This document shows positions 32,157-41,526 of a stretch of DNA of 64,000 bases, piece after piece (the first letter of the stretch is position 1; every line of letters begins with the position of its first letter). Source of the DNA: Epithemia pelagica (lineage: Eukaryota; Bacillariophyta; Bacillariophyceae; Surirellales; Surirellaceae); assembly GCA_946965045.2 (NCBI GenBank), contig OX337230.1:806001-870000 (forward strand). Reading direction: 5' to 3'. Under the pieces are notes generated by a model that was not told the DNA's origin, searched no databases, and was given only the letters and a program-made list of their open reading frames with translations. Made by a program: the position numbers and the translations under genes.

Positions 32157-33557
32157 TTAGGGTGAGTCGCGCGCCGGGACCCTGTCCAATTCCAACATCC
32201 GAGTAAACACTCCCGAGTTTTTGTCAACAAGTGACAGTTTTTCACTAAACGCTTTCTCGTTGTCACCTCCAATCACAAGAATGCCATCTGACAAGGCAAG
32301 TATTTTAAAAGGACAAGTTGTTCCCCTTGTGATGTCTTGAAGCTTCCATATCATGGTATGTTGAGTATCCACGACCTCCACAGACCATCCGTACACACCT
32401 CCTTGGCAGCAACCTCCTACAATAACAAGACAAGATCCCACTTTGACCATAGCATGATCACGCCGGTTCATGTCGAGAAAGAGATCCTTGTCTGTTTGCC
32501 AGGACATGGCCGTTTGGAAAACAGATGGCTCACTTGTTGAGGTATCGTTCAACCGGTCATCAAACTCCAGGTATTCCACAGAGCTCAGAGGAATGCCATA
32601 TTGTTTCCCACCAACGACATAAATGCGTTGACCAATCACAGCCATTCCAAACTTCATCCGACCTTCGCTCAACGATGGTCCGACTGAGACAGAGCATTGA
32701 CTGTTGGATGCAGTGTCAACAATGTCCACAGATAATACAACTTTATCGACATTCCATCCACCCGCCACCACAATAAATCTCTCGTAAACAACGACAGCGG
32801 CACACCCTTCTCGCTCAGCAGACAAACGACAGTCCAATGTAGTCCATGCGGTCGTGCTGTTACTTGTCGAGGATGGACGAATCAAGTCTGTGATAGAAAT
32901 ACGTTCCATTGTATCCAGCGCAGACGAGCCATTCCATCCTCCATTGGCATAAACAGAGCCATTGCAGACTACTGCGGCAGGGTCCTGTCGAACCTCGTTC
33001 ATGACGGGTCCTTCAAGCCACTCTTTGTCCTCTTTTCCAATCATCAAAAGATGAACCGAATTCAATCCATTGGGGATTCTCCATTCTATTCCGCCTAGTA
33101 TCACTACAATCTCCTCTTGGTCGTTGTCGGGGTGTTTCACAACCACAGACGCATAGAAACGAGGCCAACCACCCCTAAGTGGAGGCAAATCAGATGACTG
33201 CCATTGCGGTGTGCTTGTTTTGTCTTTGCACTCTGCAAAAATCAGCCCGGATACAAGCGCTTGTTCTTGGATTTTCATCATGGAGGCAACTGAATTCGAG
33301 GTTCCTTCGGATGTTGTGGCACGGATGTTGTGGCAAGCCCTGTTTTGTGTCTTTTCCCAAACCGAAAGACGTTTGCCACTACAGCAACGTTTCCCACGAA
33401 AACGCATATCCTGCATTGGGTTTTCTATCATTTGTTGACTGTTGAATATCCACGAGTGAAACCACGGGCTTGCACTCTCTTGGTGCATCGACCATATATT
33501 GATGTTTCGATGCCATTCATTCCTCTGTGGAAGTCGAAACCACTCCTCAAGTTTCAT
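32157..33557 (-). CDS. Kelch-repeat protein, right copy, with open N-terminal extension
   Basis: Up to 466 residues. The kelch propeller begins at the ATG ATG pair at 33281 and matches the left copy blade for blade (FIVVAGGWNVDKVVLSVDI, IYVVGGKQYGIPLSSVEYL). Unlike the left copy, the frame stays open upstream to 33557, adding 92 residues with a Cys/Arg/Lys patch (MRFRGKRCCSGKRLSVWEK). One blade has an extra insert (CQGGVYGWSVEVVDTQH) where the left copy is shorter. The C-terminus ends ...LDRVPARDSP by a different frame from the left copy. This arm may preserve the fuller ancestral gene. Confidence 0.65.
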   Translation of the reverse strand: MKLEEWFRLPQRNEWHRNINIWSMHQESASPWFHSWIFNSQQMIENPMQDMRFRGKRCCSGKRLSVWEKTQNRACHNIRATTSEGTSNSVASMMKIQEQALVSGLIFAECKDKTSTPQWQSSDLPPLRGGWPRFYASVVVKHPDNDQEEIVVILGGIEWRIPNGLNSVHLLMIGKEDKEWLEGPVMNEVRQDPAAVVCNGSVYANGGWNGSSALDTMERISITDLIRPSSTSNSTTAWTTLDCRLSAEREGCAAVVVYERFIVVAGGWNVDKVVLSVDIVDTASNSQCSVSVGPSLSEGRMKFGMAVIGQRIYVVGGKQYGIPLSSVEYLEFDDRLNDTSTSEPSVFQTAMSWQTDKDLFLDMNRRDHAMVKVGSCLVIVGGCCQGGVYGWSVEVVDTQHTMIWKLQDITRGTTCPFKILALSDGILVIGGDNEKAFSEKLSLVDKNSGVFTRMLELDRVPARDSP

Positions 33558-33826
33558 CCTTGATCAACAACATACAAAAACACTTTTTTTCGTGGATCAG
33601 GATCCATCATCGAAGGTACCAAAACTCCATGAAGTGACTGGGACATCGAGAAGGCTTCTTCTGCTCGTTGTATCGGCGTCAATCCGTTCCATGCTCTTTC
33701 GGTGTCCACGGTAGTCTCACCAGACCTGCGTTGAAAGGACGTTATGAAACCACTTCTTCTCCATGGTCTGTTCTTGTCATTGTTGGCTCTTGGTTTTCTG
33801 CGTTCGATGGAGTCACGCGCGCCTTG

Positions 33827-34190
33827 CTCTCTTTTGGCTCGCTTCACCATCTCGCGGACGAAATCGTGAGTGCGGTCCTCGAAAAATCACCAGTACCGCT
33901 AGAGATGGATCATTACGGATCGACTTGTAATCGCTGACCACAACCCAGACCCAGTGGTCGGAGTCCTCCTCTTCACCATGGTGAGAAGTGAGAACCACAA
34001 AAAAGCAAAAGCAGAAGCAAAAGCAATTTAATTCCTGATTCCTGATCTACCCCCAGGCGGGGGTGAGTCATGAGGATTAGTGATAGAAATTTGATGCCAA
34101 AAGCACGACACACATGCGACCCGACTACTCACCCCTGCTTGGGGGTAATTCCTGATCCCCTTGAACGATGGTACAAACAACATTCTACTG
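33827..34190 (-). repeat. Inverted diverged copy of the 16.7-17.0 kb promoter region
   Basis: Patches of this stretch match 16726-16992 on the opposite strand: the single gcgagcc...gagagcaaggcgcgcgtga block, tttttcgaggaccgcactca, the accagtggtc block, and ccccttgaacgatggtacaa. The last includes the start codon and about five codons of the putative plastid gene at 16740; homology then stops. It extends the inverted duplication outward. Confidence 0.75.
34048..34147. mobile_element. 100-bp MITE with 21-bp terminal inverted repeats and 10-bp target-site duplication
   Basis: The ends are inverted repeats beginning TACCCCCA (34048-34068 and 34127-34147), 19 of 21 bases paired. They are flanked by the direct repeat ATTCCTGATC (34038-34047 and 34148-34157). 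The homologous place in the left copy, near 16751-16765 on the opposite strand, has a single copy of this decamer and no element, an empty site. No coding capacity. The 9-11 bp target duplication suggests a Mutator-like (MULE) origin, which is inference. Confidence 0.85.
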
Positions 34191-34663
34191 TTTACTGTTT
34201 GCTTTCCTCTCCGTCCGGAGGAAAGGAGAGAAGGTTGCCTTCAACAAGAGACGATTGCTGATTTTTCTTTTGCAACCTCTAACCGCGATTCCGGTTCGAT
34301 GAGTCGCGTGTAACCGCTTCTGAGTCGTGTTTAATCGGTGGACAGACAGACAGTTTGGTGGCAACCATCACTGATTTTTCTGTGTCTTGTCCGAAAAGAT
34401 CCTTATCCATTCTACTAAGGTATCAATGGACTTTTGTATCGAAGGGTTTGTGGCGTACTGAGGCGGGCTCATTCGTACCGTAGTAGCAATCGTTTCTCGT
34501 GTGTTCTAGAGAGAATGACGTGAATTGCGACAACGTTGACAAGGTGATTTTCGGTTGGATCCAAACTACCTACACAAGAATCGAAAAACCTGAAAGGAGA
34601 GGGAACCACGAAAAGTCTGATTCCTTCGTCTTGGTGTGAATTCTGGATTGGACAAGGCTCACA
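34191..34663. other. Upstream region of the PPR gene
   Basis: 473 bp with no gene recognised. It contains a TGACGT hexamer near 34516 and a short tcctctccgtccggaggaaa palindrome at 34205-34224. Confidence 0.4.
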
Positions 34664-37600
34664 ATGTTACCGCTTGCAAGCAAGCTGTTGCATTCTCTGA
34701 AACGGAATCGGTTGCGTCATGTTCCCTCGGACAATGTTCGGCGTTCGTTTCTCCCAAGAAAATGGTCTCCTCTCTCGGCACAGCTAAGAACAACTGTTGT
34801 TCCGAGGCAGGGACACTGTCGTTGCTGGAGTACCAGAGCAAATTCCATGGACATGACAATGGATCGTCACGAATCATTGGATCGATCGTCGTCTCCCCAA
34901 CGACGCAACAGCAACAACAACAACAACAAGAAAACGCAGTACCAGCAAAAGCATTTTCCACAGTATTACAGTCCGGAACAATGGTCCGACTGTGTCGAAT
35001 CCACTCAATGGTTGTTGCATCATACCAGTAGTTGGAATACCTCTCGATTGCATTGGCGAGAAGCGCAACAATTGACCTTGTGGTGGCTCAAGCATGCCAA
35101 ACCATCACCATCCGTACCACCAGCACCAACCTCCAACCACCACAGTGTTGTTCCTCCACCCACCACCAACACACTCCACCATCCAGACGCGGCCGTCCAT
35201 CCATCACACCACCATGGCCCTCCACAGTCGTCGTCGTCATCGTCGTCGCCTCCAGTAGAAATGACTCAAGTGGTGAGTCCTTTGCGAATGGCCTTGCAAC
35301 TTTTGGAACGTGGATTTTACGAACAACAACAACAACAAATTCAACAGCAACAACACTACGGACAACCACCCACTACTCCGACACTACCACAGTACCAACA
35401 ACACCAACAACAACCACCACCATCCGCCTCCATGAATCAGAAGCACGAAAAGAATGGTTTGTTTTGGGAAGATCCCGCGGTGGTCGCTCGCATCATGACG
35501 GAATGTTGGAGACGAGAAGCGCGTCTTGCTGCCGCAACCAAACAGAATGGGGAAACCACCACTGACAACAACAACAACAACAACAATGAGAGCAATCCGG
35601 TGACAACTCCTGAAATTTCGGCCTCGACCGTGTCTTCTTCTGCCATGTCCGTGACGGAAGTTCAAGAATGGTTGGATCGGAACCAACCACATTTGCCCGA
35701 GGCGGTCCGAACCACATGGACCGACTTTTGGACCCACCACCAACAACGACACGACGACACAGGATTCTCCACGTCGTGGGAACGTGTCCGTTGGACACCT
35801 ACGACCAATATTTCGGGAACACGTCTGGTACAAGCTTTGGAACGTCTTGTGGCGGCGGCTAGTACGACACGAGACAACACTAACAATGACAGTGACGACG
35901 AGAAACAACAGGGCGTGACACGATCCCTGCATGTCTTGAACAATGCCTTGAAAGATGTCAAGTGTCGTGACAAGGGACGGACACACTTGCAAATTCTGGA
36001 TTTGCTATGGAAAATTCCACACCTTCAACCAACGCGTGAAACATACCATCTCGTCTTTGAGGGAATTGTTCGAGCCAATTTGCAACATGGTGTTTATAGC
36101 AAAACCTTTAACAAGGCTCGCCCCATGGATGGGACAGCCCATGAATTGGTCCGCTTGTATTACGAAATGTGGGACAAACAAGAACTGTTGAAACAAGAAG
36201 CTCTGGACAATAATGAAACGGTCTCCAAAACGTCATTGACCAAACTGTCGCCGAGCCAGTCACACTTGTATTTTGTCTTGGATACCATGGAACAAGAAGA
36301 AAGCGCAGCGTATGGAGACGATGCCTGGGATTTGTGGATGCACAATCTCAAACGACGTTCCAACGGAGAATTTTCAGTGGTACCCACGGGTGCCTTGGCG
36401 GAAAAAGTCTTGTGCATTCTCGCCCGCACCAATGTCCATGATGATTCAAATGACGACGACAGCAACGACAAGGAGGATGAGTTGGCCCGCCGAGCCGAAT
36501 CCATTCGACAATTCTTGTTGGAGGAACGTGAACGAGAGGAATTCCAAGACTACGAGGAATCCTCGTCGTCGTATGGCGAATTTGGAGTCGACGAGGACGA
36601 CAACCCACAAGGAGGGTCCTCCAAGGATGGCAATCCGACGCCAAACCAATGGGATCCACGAACACCGCGATTCTGGGATGCCTACATCAAATGCTTGACC
36701 AAGAATGGGAATCCCGCCTATTTGGAGTTGGCTGGAACAATTCTGGAAAAGGATGAAGGCACAATGATGACCCAAGAGGAGGGTCTGATTCGTCCTACCA
36801 ACAAGCTGTACGGATATGTTTTACGGGGATGGGCGCGAGCGGGAAATACCGATCGTATCCAATCTCTCTTTTTGTCCATGATGGATTCTGACCACCTACA
36901 ACCCGATACAAAGACCATTCTGGACGCTGTGATTGCCATGGTCGATGACGAAGCTTTGAGTGTGGCGGAAAAGGGTCAACGTATATCAGTTATATTGACC
37001 AAGGCGGCAGAAAGGACAAGTGTAGAGCCAGGCAAAGGGGAGGATTCCAGTTCCACCGAACGAAGCCTGGCGTCCCATCTTCTTCGAATGTTGTCGACAG
37101 CCAAACAATCCAAGGACGCCAAAAGGGCTGAGATTATTCTTCAGTGTCTCCTTCACCAACAAGAGGTTTCCGATGCATTGGAGCTGTCGGTTGAGGATTA
37201 TAGCTCTGTTATTACGGCACTATCTCGTTCCAGTAATGGCATTCCCAATGCACCACAACGAGCCGAATCAATACTCATGGAACTGATTCGACGGTCGGAT
37301 CAAGATGTTGAGAATCAAAGCCTGCAACCACCCGAGCATGCATTCACGTCTACCATTGCTTGTTGGGGTCGTACCAAGAGCAAGGACGACTCCTCGGCCA
37401 CGCGAGCGCAGAACATTTTTGATCTCTTGGTGAATCGGTATCACAAGGGCAAATCCCATGTACAACCTTCCTGTCGAGCATACACCGCCTTGATTCACGC
37501 CTGGGGAAATGCGGGCAAACCCAGTCGGGCCGAACATAGCCTGAACCAAATGTTGAGCGATTACGACAGTGGCAATGAATCGGCCAAACCCGATTTAGTG

Positions 37601-38368
37601 GCCTTTAACAGTGTCTTGAGCGCTTGGGAAAGGGCTTCGCGACAATCCAGTAAACATTCGGAGGGTGCGGAGGCAAACCGAAACGACCCCTACACACGAT
37701 CCTGTGCCATTGTCCAGCTCATGAACGATTTAAAAGACTCATCGTCCTTTGAAGTGGTTCCCGATGCCACAAGCTATGCCACGGTCATTGGTACGCTGAT
37801 TCATTCGGACCGATCCGACCGAGACGTGTTGGCACGGCAATGGCTCCAGGAAAGCATGGACCGCCACAAAGCAGGTTTGAAACAATGTCGACCGACACCG
37901 TACATGTATGGCGCCATGATCCAGGTCCTGGCCAAAACGCTTACTCCACATGCCCCAGGGTCCGTGGACCTTGCACTCGAGATGGAGCATTACTTGGATC
38001 AACTTTTGATGCACCCTGACTTTGATGGCCGTCAAGTGATGTTTGCCTATGATGCCGTTCTTCTAGCTTGGATGAAGTTAGCGGCTCAAGTTCCGGAAGC
38101 CGTTGACCACGCTCAAGCCTTGTTTGAACGTCTTGACGAAGTATCCGCCGGTCGACGGAAACGCCAGTCCAATGCCGGTACCAATCAGCAACATGTTCAA
38201 CCCGATGGGCACATGATATTCAAGCTGTTAATGACGTATGTTAATAGTTGCAATCTTGAGCCAGAAGATCGGCAAGGTAGAGCTCGCTGGGTGCAAGAAA
38301 AGATGAGCACCTATCGGATTCGAATGAGTCCCACTTTGCAGCGTCTCTTGGCGGAATGCAACGTGTGA
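34664..38368 (+). CDS. Pentatricopeptide-repeat (PPR) protein, organelle RNA-binding
   Basis: A single exon of 1234 residues. The N-terminus (MLPLASKLLHSLKRNRLRHV) is basic and non-acidic, as in a mitochondrial presequence. Residues about 80-330 are low-complexity Gln/His/Pro/Asn. The C-terminal half has spaced PPR-like helical pairs, for example LYGYVLRGWARAGNTDRIQS, YTALIHAWGNAGKPSRAEHS, FNSVLSAWERASRQSS, YATVIGTLIHSDRSDRD and YGAMIQVLAKTL, with the short variable linkers typical of diatom PPR proteins. Such proteins bind single-stranded organellar RNA and act in processing or stability; the target cannot be read from the sequence. Neighbours do not help. Confidence 0.75.
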   Translation: MLPLASKLLHSLKRNRLRHVPSDNVRRSFLPRKWSPLSAQLRTTVVPRQGHCRCWSTRANSMDMTMDRHESLDRSSSPQRRNSNNNNNKKTQYQQKHFPQYYSPEQWSDCVESTQWLLHHTSSWNTSRLHWREAQQLTLWWLKHAKPSPSVPPAPTSNHHSVVPPPTTNTLHHPDAAVHPSHHHGPPQSSSSSSSPPVEMTQVVSPLRMALQLLERGFYEQQQQQIQQQQHYGQPPTTPTLPQYQQHQQQPPPSASMNQKHEKNGLFWEDPAVVARIMTECWRREARLAAATKQNGETTTDNNNNNNNESNPVTTPEISASTVSSSAMSVTEVQEWLDRNQPHLPEAVRTTWTDFWTHHQQRHDDTGFSTSWERVRWTPTTNISGTRLVQALERLVAAASTTRDNTNNDSDDEKQQGVTRSLHVLNNALKDVKCRDKGRTHLQILDLLWKIPHLQPTRETYHLVFEGIVRANLQHGVYSKTFNKARPMDGTAHELVRLYYEMWDKQELLKQEALDNNETVSKTSLTKLSPSQSHLYFVLDTMEQEESAAYGDDAWDLWMHNLKRRSNGEFSVVPTGALAEKVLCILARTNVHDDSNDDDSNDKEDELARRAESIRQFLLEEREREEFQDYEESSSSYGEFGVDEDDNPQGGSSKDGNPTPNQWDPRTPRFWDAYIKCLTKNGNPAYLELAGTILEKDEGTMMTQEEGLIRPTNKLYGYVLRGWARAGNTDRIQSLFLSMMDSDHLQPDTKTILDAVIAMVDDEALSVAEKGQRISVILTKAAERTSVEPGKGEDSSSTERSLASHLLRMLSTAKQSKDAKRAEIILQCLLHQQEVSDALELSVEDYSSVITALSRSSNGIPNAPQRAESILMELIRRSDQDVENQSLQPPEHAFTSTIACWGRTKSKDDSSATRAQNIFDLLVNRYHKGKSHVQPSCRAYTALIHAWGNAGKPSRAEHSLNQMLSDYDSGNESAKPDLVAFNSVLSAWERASRQSSKHSEGAEANRNDPYTRSCAIVQLMNDLKDSSSFEVVPDATSYATVIGTLIHSDRSDRDVLARQWLQESMDRHKAGLKQCRPTPYMYGAMIQVLAKTLTPHAPGSVDLALEMEHYLDQLLMHPDFDGRQVMFAYDAVLLAWMKLAAQVPEAVDHAQALFERLDEVSAGRRKRQSNAGTNQQHVQPDGHMIFKLLMTYVNSCNLEPEDRQGRARWVQEKMSTYRIRMSPTLQRLLAECNV

Positions 38369-38901
38369 GTGACGTCACATGTCGAGGTTAAAAGGATGAA
38401 TGGGAACACTTTTGAAGATGTTTACGAACCATAGTCCGTGGGCTCTCAAGAAGATGCAAAATAGACACAGGTACGGTTCAAGAAGAGCGACTCGGGAAAG
38501 GTTTCTTTGTTCTTTTCTCCTCCCTTCTGGCAACCTTATAGGGGTACCTACTAAATCAACCACATCCCTTTGTAAGCAGTAGGATAACGAGCGGCTGAAT
38601 CATCTGAAGTTGTCTCTGGCTTCTCGAAACGATCTCTTTCATCGTTACTAAGCTGGATTAACCATGGTCTTTGCTTTCACCGTTGCGCGGAGTTCGTAAG
38701 CCGAGGTAGTAAAGGTAGCTCTCTCTCGCCGCGGTGAGTCCCGTCGTGATTTCCACTCTCTCTTTCTTCGTCATTTCTGCATGACACAATTGTCACGTGT
38801 TGGACGATTGCCGAGATAAGACGTCAGACTCTTTGGACACATCCTCTTGAGTGATTGGAAAGAAAGAGAATTGGTTGTGGCCTAGTTGGAAGCGCAACAG
38901 A
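38369..38901. other. Upstream region of the alpha/beta hydrolase gene
   Basis: 533 bp with no gene. TGACGTCA lies at 38370-38377, immediately after the PPR stop codon. Confidence 0.45.
38370..38377. promoter_or_regulatory. CRE-like palindrome TGACGTCA
   Basis: Perfect bZIP-type palindrome 525 bp upstream of the hydrolase ATG. It may be a chance match; function is inferred only. Confidence 0.25.
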
Positions 38902-40152
38902 ATGTCGAATCCATCCGTCTTTGAAAATTCGGCGGCGGCCTCCTCTGCCGATTCCACCCTGATGGCGGCATCGTCGTCCTTCAAGCTTTTGGATACGATT
39001 ACAATATGGATGTTCCGCTTTGGAGCCGTGATTGTATCCTTGGTCGCCATGGCTGGGGGATTGCTCTATGCCAATCAGGAATCGCTCTTGTATTTACCAA
39101 CCGTGCAAGGACAAATCCCCCGTTACACACGAGACAATCCACAAGGCTTTCGTACTCCGTCCGAAAGGGGCGTCCAACATTGGTTCAATGTACGCATTCC
39201 CACGACAGATGGGATTAAGATTCATGCCTGGTATTTGGTCCATCCAGTAGCCCTGCAACCGTCTCAATCTACAAAATTGCCCACGATTGTCTTTTTTCAT
39301 GGCAACGCTGGAAACATTGGACTTCGACTGCCGAATGCCATTCAAATGATGCAGCACTTGACGTGCAATGTCATGTTGGTGGAATATCGTGGATATGGCG
39401 ATAGTGATACAAAATCGCCAACAGAAGAAGGGCTCAAGAAAGATGCACAAGCAGCCTACGATTGGGTTGCTTCCGTGGCCAACGGATCGTCCTCCGAAGC
39501 AGAAGTCAAGGCTTCGACTCCCGAATTGGAACAGCTCCAAACGGCTCATTTTATTGATTCGACAAAGCTTTACTTGTTTGGAAGATCTCTCGGTGGTGCT
39601 GTGGCATTTTCGTTGGCCGAACATGCGTCCAAACACAGCCACAAGCTACCTGCACTGGCTGGATTGATTGTCGAGAATACCTTTCTTAACATTTCGGCCA
39701 TGGTGGACCGGATCTTTCCCTTCCTCAAGGCTATTAAACCCTACGTGTTGCGCATGGATTGGAATTCCCAAAAAATTGCTTCCAGTTTGATGCAGACGCC
39801 CATTTTGTACTTGGCGGGAGAAAAGGACGAACTTGTGCCCTTTCAACACATGCAAATTCTCTATCAGACCAGTCTCGTCGTGGCTGGCAATCCCAACACG
39901 CACATGCACACCATTCCCAATGGTACACACAACGAATCGTGGCATCAAGGAGGGAGTGAATATTGGAAGGCCATTCGACACTTTTTGTCTCAATCTCCCG
40001 TAGCAGTACCCACTAAACCTGCAACTACCATTGGCTCTTCCCAATCACAATCGGACGATGCAAATTCCATCCCTATCATGAGCCAAAACATGGCCGACAT
40101 GGCCCGAGGAGCCTTTTCGGCGTCCTCCAGTAGTGATAAAAAGAAATCTTAG
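38902..40152 (+). CDS. Membrane-anchored alpha/beta hydrolase, ABHD13/BEM46 type
   Basis: Serine hydrolase with one N-terminal membrane helix (FRFGAVIVSLVAMAGGLLYA) and a soluble catalytic domain. Family features: PTIVFFHGNAGNIGLRL (oxyanion region), VEYRGYGDSDTKSPTEEGL, nucleophile elbow LFGRSLGGAVAF (Ser), acid LAGEKDELVPF (Asp) and NGTHNESWHQGG (His). These match ABHD13 and yeast Bem46-like proteins in order and spacing. Endogenous substrates of this group are poorly known. The start is the ATG at 38902 (MSNPSVFEN); an in-frame ATG at 38851 is possible. The C-terminal 50 residues are Ser-rich. Confidence 0.85.
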   Translation: MSNPSVFENSAAASSADSTLMAASSSFKLLDTITIWMFRFGAVIVSLVAMAGGLLYANQESLLYLPTVQGQIPRYTRDNPQGFRTPSERGVQHWFNVRIPTTDGIKIHAWYLVHPVALQPSQSTKLPTIVFFHGNAGNIGLRLPNAIQMMQHLTCNVMLVEYRGYGDSDTKSPTEEGLKKDAQAAYDWVASVANGSSSEAEVKASTPELEQLQTAHFIDSTKLYLFGRSLGGAVAFSLAEHASKHSHKLPALAGLIVENTFLNISAMVDRIFPFLKAIKPYVLRMDWNSQKIASSLMQTPILYLAGEKDELVPFQHMQILYQTSLVVAGNPNTHMHTIPNGTHNESWHQGGSEYWKAIRHFLSQSPVAVPTKPATTIGSSQSQSDDANSIPIMSQNMADMARGAFSASSSSDKKKS

Positions 40153-40240
40153 GGCTTTTTGTAAACGGGAGTAACACAGTTTGTGCTTTGAGCAAACGGT
40201 CGCAGTCCACTTTATGTAAGACTCATATTCAGCCGATATG

Positions 40241-40288
40241 TGCGAAGGGGCATTCTTGATTGACTGCGAAGGAGCACTCTTGATTGAC
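40241..40288 (+). repeat. 24-bp tandem repeat, two copies
   Basis: tgcgaaggggcattcttgat plus tgac at 40241-40264 is repeated at 40265-40288 with two substitutions. It lies in the 352-bp convergent gap (40153-40504), which otherwise shows nothing. Confidence 0.85.
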
Positions 40289-40504
40289 TAACATCCTCTC
40301 TCCTCTCACAGAATACGCAAGAAAAGGTCGACACACATTTCCACAGAAGACATTCTGTCCCAGAGAGAATTTCCAGAAAAAGGTCTGGTTTTGCGGTGGT
40401 CCCTGTTCTTGGTTTCTATCATTGTCGATGAAAAGCTCCACCCTGGGGGTTCAAAAATTTGTTTTTCCACATGCAGCTCTTGGTTGAGCAACCAGCTCAT
40501 AGAC

Positions 40505-41158
40505 CTACCCCTCTAGTATGCTTTTGCTACTTTCCATATACGCAGCAGCCCCTCCCAGTGTCATCCAGGGTGGTGGTCTTTCTCGAATTTGTTCCAGTGC
40601 CCTAAATGTTGCATACGGCAATCCACTTTTGGGTTCGGTATACAAGGCCTCCATGCCCGTCACGGGGCAAAACTTGCGACGGGGAACTTGTTCTCGCTCG
40701 TCCAGGGTTGCTTCTGCTTGCAAAAATTCTTTTGCAACCGAATCCTCTCGTCCTGCCTCTTCGATTAAAATGGATGCCAATGTCCGGGGCAAGAATTTCT
40801 TGGGCAGTGTTCCAGCCTTGGCCTTGGAGCTGGTGCGTCGCTTGGGACCCTTTTTGGCACCACGACCTTGCTCAAGCTCATTCAACTCATTGTACTCTTC
40901 TTCGTCGTCTACAGCCACGACGGGATCCACACCCTCCAGAGCATCCATCCATACCGCATATCGGTATTCTTCGTTCTCACCACCAGATGCCGAGAGATGG
41001 TCCACCTTACGTGCCTTGGCACGACGTTCATTCTTCTTGTGACGATCCGACCGGCGTTTCAAGGGTCGATTTTGTAAGGCGGGAGGGAGAGCCGCACTTC
41101 CGGCAGTTGCCTTCATGGCCTCATTCCAGGCCTTTCGTGCTGCACTCTGAGTTGCCAT
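40505..41158 (-). CDS. YL1-C domain protein, INO80C/Ies6-like chromatin-remodelling subunit
   Basis: 217 residues. The C-terminal third has a YL1-C signature, RRKFCPVTGMEALYTEPKSG then LPYATFRALEQIRE, which occurs in INO80C/Ies6 and in VPS72/Swc2. The N-terminal half is basic (LKRRSDRHKKNERRAKARK), consistent with a nuclear protein, followed by an acidic segment. The short length and C-terminal position of the domain favour INO80C/Ies6 over the longer VPS72, but the two cannot be separated with certainty. It would act in nucleosome remodelling. It is divergent from SMC4 across 368 bp. Confidence 0.7.
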   Translation of the reverse strand: MATQSAARKAWNEAMKATAGSAALPPALQNRPLKRRSDRHKKNERRAKARKVDHLSASGGENEEYRYAVWMDALEGVDPVVAVDDEEEYNELNELEQGRGAKKGPKRRTSSKAKAGTLPKKFLPRTLASILIEEAGREDSVAKEFLQAEATLDEREQVPRRKFCPVTGMEALYTEPKSGLPYATFRALEQIRERPPPWMTLGGAAAYMESSKSILEG

Positions 41159-41526
41159 CGTCTTTTCGATTGTCGTTCTTGGTTAGTGTCGAAATTTGGA
41201 TCTATCTGTTGCCTTCCAGTCGCGTATAACTAGTGTGACTGGAAGCCACTGATTTGGTTCGTGCGTCGTGGGACCCGAGTGACACCCGCCAACCGCGCCA
41301 AAATTTGGAGGGATGATGTACGCGCCGGCCGATCCACAATGTCACATAGAATCTGTTTCGGAACCGGGCGAGAGAGTTGACCATGGGCTTTGCATGAACG
41401 CAGAGAGAAAGGACATTCCGAAAACCCAGGAAACGTAACAAGCTCCAGTGAAATTCAATCTATTGTAGCTGAGAAAACAAGACAACTTGTCTCCTTGATT
41501 GTTCACCACCGACACAAAAGTTCAAC
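41159..41526. other. Divergent promoter region between the YL1-C gene and SMC4
   Basis: 368 bp between two start codons, presumably both promoters. No other feature recognised. Confidence 0.5.

Larger units (their letters stand above)
30367..33826 (-). repeat. Right arm of the large inverted segmental duplication
   Basis: Reverse-oriented counterpart of 20443-23861, with the ankyrin and kelch genes on the minus strand. The arms are separated by about 6.5 kb of unique core DNA. The inner boundary is near 30367. Confidence 0.9.
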
